64,000 nucleotides of DNA from PALSA-1335 sp965231025 (lineage in GTDB: Bacteria; Patescibacteriota; Gracilibacteria; UBA1369), in the NCBI GenBank assembly GCA_965231025.1, contig OZ246407.1, forward strand, positions 248,001 through 312,000. Reading direction: 5' to 3'. This document shows positions 59,438 to 64,000 of this stretch, piece by piece. The notes under the pieces are model-generated. The model did no database searches. It worked only from the letters and a program-made list of their open reading frames with translations, and was not told the DNA's origin. Numbering within the stretch: position 1 is the stretch's first letter; each line of letters starts with the position of its first letter. The position numbers were made by a program, and so were the translations under genes.

Positions 59438-59774
59438 AACTCTTATCAAAAACACCTTCCGCATCCGAAGTCGAATACGTGAAAAGGGGCTCTTCCTGGC
59501 CCAAAAGATACATATCAAAAGTCAGCCGGTCGTTCGGGCCTCCGGTCTTTTTGCATTCGACATGCACGGTATTTTCTCCCGGTTTCAGCACAAAAAGCTG
59601 GGCACGGATTTCCGGAGTAGCTTCGTTGACCATGGGATGGTCGGTGTTCATCAGACGCTTACTTTCGGACATTCCGCCCTTCATGCCGATATCGACGCCG
59701 TTGACCGTCACCTTGACGGTGTAGCCGTAGCCCATGCACCCCACGGACGCGTTGATTTCTTTGGTATCTGCCAT
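59427..59774 (-). CDS. Small beta-rich protein, unknown
   Basis: A 115-residue soluble protein predicted mostly beta (MGYGYTVKVTVNGVDIGMKGG; LKPGENTVHVECKKTGG), like a single immunoglobulin-type domain without signal peptide. No family recognised. Convergent with the small membrane protein gene. Confidence 0.7.
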   Translation of the reverse strand: MADTKEINASVGCMGYGYTVKVTVNGVDIGMKGGMSESKRLMNTDHPMVNEATPEIRAQLFVLKPGENTVHVECKKTGGPNDRLTFDMYLLGQEEPLFTYSTSDAEGVFDKSFTL

Positions 59775-59801
59775 ACATGCCCATTATAGGCAAATGGCCC
59801 A

Positions 59802-60302
59802 TTACTTCAAGCTCAAGGCGGAAGGGATTTCCACACCCCATCTCGATTTTTTAGGCTTCTTTTGCGTTGGCTGGCTGCTGAGGTTCGCCCCGCATTCCAG
59901 GATGAGATCAAAATATTTTTCAAGGACGCGGGGGTGCATTTTGAGTAAATCATAAAGAAATTTCCCCATCGTTTCCCTTGAGTGAAGGGATGACTCATTG
60001 AAAACCGGAAAGTCGAAAGCATCTCCTGGAAGTGAGCCGACACCACCCAGTACCCGGTTTATCACTGTCCGTACATCATCCCGGACGGCATTACGGCGCC
60101 CATTGATCTCATTATTTCGCAATTGTAACTCGTATTGGGCATCGTAGAGAGCCCTAAATTCAGGATCTTCAAACAGAATCGGGGCGATGGCCCATGCACC
60201 AAGCTCGCAGACATCATCCGGAAGCTGAGATTCTTGTGAAGAGGAAGGAAGGCCCTCGCGGTGCTCAACTTTCGTGTCAGTATCAAATGGTCGTGATGGC
60301 AT
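59802..60302 (-). CDS. Unknown small protein
   Basis: A 166-residue soluble protein, helical in the middle (FRALYDAQYELQLRNNEING). No family recognised. ATG 60302 (MPSRPFD) is preferred to one at 60356, whose added residues are hydrophobic but sit in promoter-like AT-rich sequence. Confidence 0.65.
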   Translation of the reverse strand: MPSRPFDTDTKVEHREGLPSSSQESQLPDDVCELGAWAIAPILFEDPEFRALYDAQYELQLRNNEINGRRNAVRDDVRTVINRVLGGVGSLPGDAFDFPVFNESSLHSRETMGKFLYDLLKMHPRVLEKYFDLILECGANLSSQPTQKKPKKSRWGVEIPSALSLK

Positions 60303-60425
60303 ATGGATGTATTGAATGAATAATTCGGAGGAGAAGATTACAATAAATAGCTCCATTTGTCAATAACTGAGCTTGCCATAAAAGTGAAAATCCATTAATG
60401 GTGGATGGTATCAATTTTCTGAAAA

Positions 60426-61850
60426 ATGCTCCTCACCCAAAACCTCAGTTACGACTATTCCGGCCAACACCTTTTTGAAAATGTGAACGTATCCCTGGAC
60501 AGCGCCGCCAAAAAACGCGTGGCCATCGTGGGGAAAAACGGCTGCGGAAAAACATCGCTCCTCAAACTGCTCGTTCAGGAGACCGAACCGGTGCAGGGGA
60601 CCGTCAGTATCTCCCGTGAAATCGTCGGATACTTAAAGCAGGAGCCGGATTTCGGCAGCGATGAGAAAACAGTCGTCGACTTTCTTGCCACAAAACTGGA
60701 AGAGGAATGGATGATCTATAAAGTGGAAATGGTACTGGACGAAGTCGGCTTACCGGGTGATATCCAGACGATGCAACTCAAGAACCTCAGCGGAGGCCAG
60801 CGGATGAGAATCGCCCTCGCGGAAGTGCTTATGAAAGAGCCCACCATCTTGCTGCTGGACGAACCCACCAACCACCTCGACGCGCAATCCATCGAATGGC
60901 TCGTGGGGTTTATCAATAGTTTCAGCGGAACCGTGGCGTTCGTGTCCCACGACCGCAGCTTCATTAATGAGGTCACAAACCAGATCTGGGAAATCACGAA
61001 CGAAAAAAATATCGAGGTGTATGGCATGACGTACGACGAATTTTTGATTGAACGCTACGAGCGCTACCAGAAAAAGCTCGCAGACTACGAACTCGGCCAG
61101 CGCGAAATGAAGGAGCTCCAGGACTGGCTCCGTGAAAACGCCAATAACCCCAAATACAAATTCACCGCCACGGTGGCTCAGAGGAAGAAAGCGCTGGAAC
61201 GAATGGAGGTCAAAGCCCCGCCCGAACCGGTGGCAGATCCACGGGTCAAAATGCACGATCTCAACAAAGGGCAGGACGGCGCGGTGCTGAACGTAAAAAT
61301 CATCGAGAAAAAATTTGATGACAGGAAAATTTTACAAAATCTCGAGTTCAAAATCCGGGCGGGGGAACGGGTGCTGCTCAAAGGCCCCAACGGTTCGGGA
61401 AAAACAACCCTCTTAAGAATTTTAGCCGGAGAGGATAAGGATTTTGAAGGACAGCTCACCCACAAGCAGGGGCTGAAAATCGGCTATCTGAGCCAGTTTT
61501 CGTCGCTGAATCCCAATGAGACCGTCATCGACCAGTTCTCCATGAAAACGCAGATCGAATACACGCTCTGCAGGAGCATTTTGTCCAAATATCTTTTCCC
61601 GGCAGAGTACGTTGAGGAAAAAGTGAAGAACCTCAGTTTCGGCCAGCAGCGCCGTCTGGAACTTGCCATTCTGCTCACCAGAAAACCGGATCTGCTTCTT
61701 TTGGACGAACCCACCAACCACCTGGACGTGTTCCTGCGTGAAGATCTCGAAAACTTTCTGGTCCAGCAGGAGGTCGCCATGTGCATCATCTCCCACGACA
61801 GCTACTTCGTAAAAAAGATCGGCATCGACAATGTTATCGAATTGGCTTGA
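60426..61850 (+). CDS. ABC-F family ATPase
   Basis: A 474-residue protein with two ABC domains in tandem and no membrane part. Domain 1: Walker A GKNGCGKTS, signature LSGGQRMRIAL, Walker B LLLDEPTNHLD. The linker (about residues 205-270, YERYQKKLADYELGQREMKEL) is the P-site tRNA interaction motif. Domain 2: Walker A GPNGSGKTT, signature LSFGQQRRLEL, Walker B LLLDEPTNHLD. ABC-F proteins act on the ribosome in elongation control or antibiotic protection; which one cannot be told. Its stop codon lies within the -35 box of the next promoter. Confidence 0.94.
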   Translation: MLLTQNLSYDYSGQHLFENVNVSLDSAAKKRVAIVGKNGCGKTSLLKLLVQETEPVQGTVSISREIVGYLKQEPDFGSDEKTVVDFLATKLEEEWMIYKVEMVLDEVGLPGDIQTMQLKNLSGGQRMRIALAEVLMKEPTILLLDEPTNHLDAQSIEWLVGFINSFSGTVAFVSHDRSFINEVTNQIWEITNEKNIEVYGMTYDEFLIERYERYQKKLADYELGQREMKELQDWLRENANNPKYKFTATVAQRKKALERMEVKAPPEPVADPRVKMHDLNKGQDGAVLNVKIIEKKFDDRKILQNLEFKIRAGERVLLKGPNGSGKTTLLRILAGEDKDFEGQLTHKQGLKIGYLSQFSSLNPNETVIDQFSMKTQIEYTLCRSILSKYLFPAEYVEEKVKNLSFGQQRRLELAILLTRKPDLLLLDEPTNHLDVFLREDLENFLVQQEVAMCIISHDSYFVKKIGIDNVIELA

Positions 61851-61877
61851 CCCTCACGCAGCGTGATAGATTAGAGT
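61847..61877 (+). promoter_or_regulatory. MerR-type promoter with central dyad
   Basis: TTGACC (61847-61852), a 19-bp spacer and TAGAGT (61872-61877). Within the spacer lies the perfect dyad TCACGC-A-GCGTGA (61854-61866). The overlong 19-bp spacer with a dyad is the classic target of MerR regulators, which twist the DNA to align the hexamers. Placed 24 bp before the MerR gene. Confidence 0.8.
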
Positions 61878-61900
61878 GTGGGTGTTTTTAACGATCGTTC

Positions 61901-62665
61901 ATGAAACAGTACACGGTAAAACAGGTGGCTGGGCTGGCCAAAGTCAGTGTGCGCACACTGCACTATTACGACGAAATCGGGCTGCTGAACCCCGGAAGCA
62001 AGTCCGCCGCCGGATACCGCCACTACACGTACGACGACCTTTTGAAACTCCAGCAGATCATGTTCTTCAAGGAACTCGGATTCAGTCTCGAAGAGATCCG
62101 GCAAATCCTGGATGATCCCGGATTTGATCTCAAAAAAGCCCTGAAGTCACACAGGGAAAAAATATCGGGGCGGCTGGAACAGTTTCGGAAACTCATCGCG
62201 ACGATCGACAAAACACTTCAATCACTTCACAAAAAAACTATGGTCAACGATCAGGACATGTACGAGGGGTTCACCCCCGAACAGGCGAAAGCCTACCGCA
62301 AAGAGGCCGCTGAAAAATGGGGCGAAGATGAGGTGCGGGCCTCTGAAAACCGCATCAAAAAAATGTCCAAAGAGCAGTGGAACGCCGTGAAGGCTGAAGG
62401 CGATGCCATTACCAAAAAGCTGGCCGAACTGATGCAGTCCGGAGCCGCGCCCGGTAGCTCTGAAGTTCAGGAGTGCATCGTACGCTGGCACAAATTTCTC
62501 GAACATTTTTATCCTGTGGAAGAGGCACGCCTTCGCGGACTCGGTGAAATGTACGTCGCCGACGAACGTTTTACCGCCCACTACGATAAATACGCCAAGG
62601 GCTTGGCACAGTTCAAAAACGAAGCAATTCGGATCTATTGCGACAACGGGATGAAACTTGAATAG
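61901..62665 (+). CDS. MerR-family regulator with TipAS drug-binding domain
   Basis: A 254-residue TipAL-like protein. The N-terminal MerR winged helix (KQYTVKQVAGLAKVSVRTLHYYDEIGLL) and dimerisation coiled coil (about residues 75-115) precede a C-terminal TipAS domain (MYEGFTPEQAKAYRKEA; SSEVQECIVRWHKFLEHFYP). TipAS binds varied antimicrobial compounds and switches the activator on. Its own promoter carries a MerR-type dyad, implying autoregulation. The neighbouring ABC-F gene could be part of the same response, though its promoter is not the one carrying the dyad. Confidence 0.93.
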   Translation: MKQYTVKQVAGLAKVSVRTLHYYDEIGLLNPGSKSAAGYRHYTYDDLLKLQQIMFFKELGFSLEEIRQILDDPGFDLKKALKSHREKISGRLEQFRKLIATIDKTLQSLHKKTMVNDQDMYEGFTPEQAKAYRKEAAEKWGEDEVRASENRIKKMSKEQWNAVKAEGDAITKKLAELMQSGAAPGSSEVQECIVRWHKFLEHFYPVEEARLRGLGEMYVADERFTAHYDKYAKGLAQFKNEAIRIYCDNGMKLE

Positions 62666-62673
62666 AATCGACG

Positions 62674-62699
62674 TGTAACCTTTCGATCCTTCGAACGTT
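62674..62699 (+). promoter_or_regulatory. ECF-type promoter of the sigma factor gene
   Basis: TGTAAC (62674-62679), 16-bp spacer, CGTT (62696-62699), 29 bp before the GTG start. ECF sigma factors typically read an AAC-containing -35 and a CGT-containing -10, so this fits autoregulation. Confidence 0.6.
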
Positions 62700-62728
62700 G
62701 TAAACTAAGATTTTGTAACGACAAATTT

Positions 62729-63316
62729 GTGGACCTCGACGAAGAAAAAGAACTCGTGAAAAAAGCCCGGCAGGACCCCGAAGCTTTCGGTGATCTCTAC
62801 GACCGGTACTATCCGATAATTTTCAACTACATCCTCAAACGCACCGGGGACGTGGCGACGGCGCAGGACATCACCTCGGAAACCTTCATCAAGGTGCTTC
62901 AGAAACTTCCGGTGTTCCAGTGGAGAAATGTTCCGTTCATCGCGTGGATATATAAAATCGCGTCGAACGAAATAGCCACGTACTTCCGCAAAGGAAAGTA
63001 TCATCCCGTTTCACTCGAAAAGTTGTACGAGACGCAGCACTTTGAGCCGTTCATTGAAGAAAACGCCCACTCCGAACTTGTGGAAGCGCAGGAGGTCGTC
63101 GACCGGAACAACGAGTACCTGGAAATTCAGATGCTCATAAAAACGCTCCCGGAAAGAATGCAGCAAATCATTGTTCTGCGCTATTTTGAAAGGAAAAAGT
63201 TTGAGGAAATCTCCGTCATCATGAACATGACGACCGGGGCGATAAAAACGATGCTCTCCCGGGCGCTGAGGAAACTGGAAAAAATCGTTCAGGCGAAAAA
63301 TGATGTAACTCTTTAA
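62729..63316 (+). CDS. ECF RNA polymerase sigma factor
   Basis: A 195-residue sigma-70 family protein of ECF size. Region 2 (FGDLYDRYYPIIFNYILKRT, DITSETFIKV, WRNVPFIAWIYKIASNE) and region 4 (LPERMQQIIVLRYFERKKFEEI, MTTGAIKTMLSRALRKL) are clear. It starts with GTG. A probable anti-sigma factor follows 49 bp downstream. Which signal it senses is unknown; envelope stress is common for such pairs. Confidence 0.95.
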   Translation: MDLDEEKELVKKARQDPEAFGDLYDRYYPIIFNYILKRTGDVATAQDITSETFIKVLQKLPVFQWRNVPFIAWIYKIASNEIATYFRKGKYHPVSLEKLYETQHFEPFIEENAHSELVEAQEVVDRNNEYLEIQMLIKTLPERMQQIIVLRYFERKKFEEISVIMNMTTGAIKTMLSRALRKLEKIVQAKNDVTL

Positions 63317-63365
63317 CTATCCCGGCGTTGATGAAGGTGCCGGCCAAGAAACTTACTCCATCCAC

Positions 63366-64000
63366 ATGAAACAGGAACCGACCAGGATACAAAAAATGCT
63401 CGAAAACATCCAACCGCCGCAAGTGGAGATTCCTCTTCACAGGCGGAGGCTCAAAACGGATTTATTGAAAATGCATGAACAAATGCGCAAAAATCCGACT
63501 CCACCTCTTATCTTTAATATCAACAGTTTTATGAAAAAACTTCTTCCATTATCACTCGTCGCGCTGCTCGCGGTCGTCGTGGTGCTGAACGGCACTGGAA
63601 TGCTTTCATCCTCAACCGCATCCGCTCAAGAACTCATTGAGCAGGCAATAAGCAAAGTAAAAGCTCAGGTCGAAAAGAGCGGCGCCGTATCCGGCGCACA
63701 GCTGCAAACCGAACTCTCGTCCCTCGAAAAAGCAAAGGATGCCAAAGATCTTGCCTACCTTGGGGAAGAGGATGCCGGTGAAAAGGGTAAAGTGAAAAAA
63801 TTAAGTTTTACCGATGAAAAAGGCAATAAAGTCACCATCACGTTTGATGAAGACGACACAGAAGACCCGGTAGACGTCGAAGAGGAAAACGAAGAACATG
63901 AAAACGTCGCGGCTTCCACGCAGGAATCCGAATCCCAGGAACGCGAAGTGAAATCGGAGACGGAATCAAAAGATAAGTCCGGAACCGAGGTGGAAGTCAA
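63366..64000 (+). CDS. Probable anti-sigma factor, partial (runs off window)
   Basis: An open frame from ATG 63366 to the window edge (211 codons, no stop). Residues 1-55 are cytoplasmic and basic/helical, 59-76 a membrane helix (LLPLSLVALLAVVVVLNG), and the rest extracytoplasmic, becoming very acidic (EDDTEDPVDVEEENEEHE). Position behind an ECF sigma gene and one-helix topology suggest a membrane anti-sigma factor; no ZAS zinc motif is visible. C-terminus lies outside the window. Confidence 0.7.
   Translation, partial: MKQEPTRIQKMLENIQPPQVEIPLHRRRLKTDLLKMHEQMRKNPTPPLIFNINSFMKKLLPLSLVALLAVVVVLNGTGMLSSSTASAQELIEQAISKVKAQVEKSGAVSGAQLQTELSSLEKAKDAKDLAYLGEEDAGEKGKVKKLSFTDEKGNKVTITFDEDDTEDPVDVEEENEEHENVAASTQESESQEREVKSETESKDKSGTEVEV

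Noticed and set aside
62714..62740. Second ECF-like promoter (TGTAAC-17-CGAC) at the sigma gene start
   Set aside because: It would begin transcription inside the coding region; most likely chance.
1..64000. TGA recoded to glycine as in Gracilibacteria
   Set aside because: All recognisable genes end at normal positions with TGA, TAA or TAG, and none needs an in-frame TGA to be complete.

Overview
The window looks like one stretch of a bacterial chromosome from the Candidate Phyla Radiation (Patescibacteria), most like the Peregrinibacteria/Peribacteria. This is an inference from content: a compact genome of roughly balanced GC, a single-pilin type IV pilus operon, many secreted S-layer-homology (SLH) proteins and small lipoproteins, large unrecognised helical proteins, and short gaps. 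TGA behaves as a normal stop in every recognisable gene, which argues against the recoded Gracilibacteria. Few native genes have a Shine-Dalgarno sequence; many have a C-rich ACCCCT-like stretch directly before ATG, and several seem to start as leaderless mRNAs from extended -10 promoters. No rRNA, tRNA, CRISPR array, insertion sequence or phage was found.

Layout. 1-5313: partial giant surface protein. 5.6-6.4 kb: two small genes. 6.5-12.2 kb: type IV pilus operon (pilN-like, pilO-like, pilB, pilC, pilin), with a second promoter for the pilin. 12.2-14.1 kb: acetyltransferase, then rplJ-rplL behind an L10-type leader. 14.2-22.1 kb: housekeeping genes (miaA, recJ, sua5, nrnA-like, yebC-like, GDPD) and an SLH lipoprotein. 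22.2-34.9 kb: a 989-residue unknown protein, malic enzyme, lipoproteins, an SLH protein, two thioredoxin-fold proteins, hisS, tsaD, unknown genes and proB. 35.1-38.1 kb: a GC-rich, foreign-looking island. 38.3-44.9 kb: FAD oxidoreductase, peroxiredoxin, a ribbon-helix-helix protein, cca, rlmD, yajQ-like and rlmH. 44.9-57.4 kb: surface and envelope genes (O-antigen-ligase-like protein, SLH proteins, CapA-like lipoprotein, lysozyme-like protein) with a BolA-glutaredoxin pair. 57.4-64 kb: DEAD-box helicase, ABC-F protein, TipA/MerR regulator, and an ECF sigma factor with a probable anti-sigma factor running off the edge.

Three regulatory or evolutionary signals stand out. First, proB (glutamate 5-kinase) is preceded by a strong promoter, a 21-codon leader peptide with six proline codons, and mutually exclusive terminator and antiterminator helices. 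This is a complete trp-style attenuator that would sense proline. Second, the island directly upstream of it carries a VanX-like (M15) dipeptidase with all catalytic residues, a 58-residue lipoprotein, and a paralogue that has lost every zinc ligand but the aspartate. A 71-bp perfect direct repeat lies on each side of the paralogue. Third, the ECF sigma gene and the MerR gene each have a promoter matching their own family's target architecture (TGTAAC-16-CGTT, and a 19-bp spacer with a central dyad), suggesting autoregulation.

Much of the window serves the cell surface: pilus, SLH and lipoprotein coat, glycan polymerase, cell-wall hydrolases and extracytoplasmic thiol chemistry. That fits a small host-attached or scavenging cell. 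All names rest on reading motifs by eye; no database search was run.
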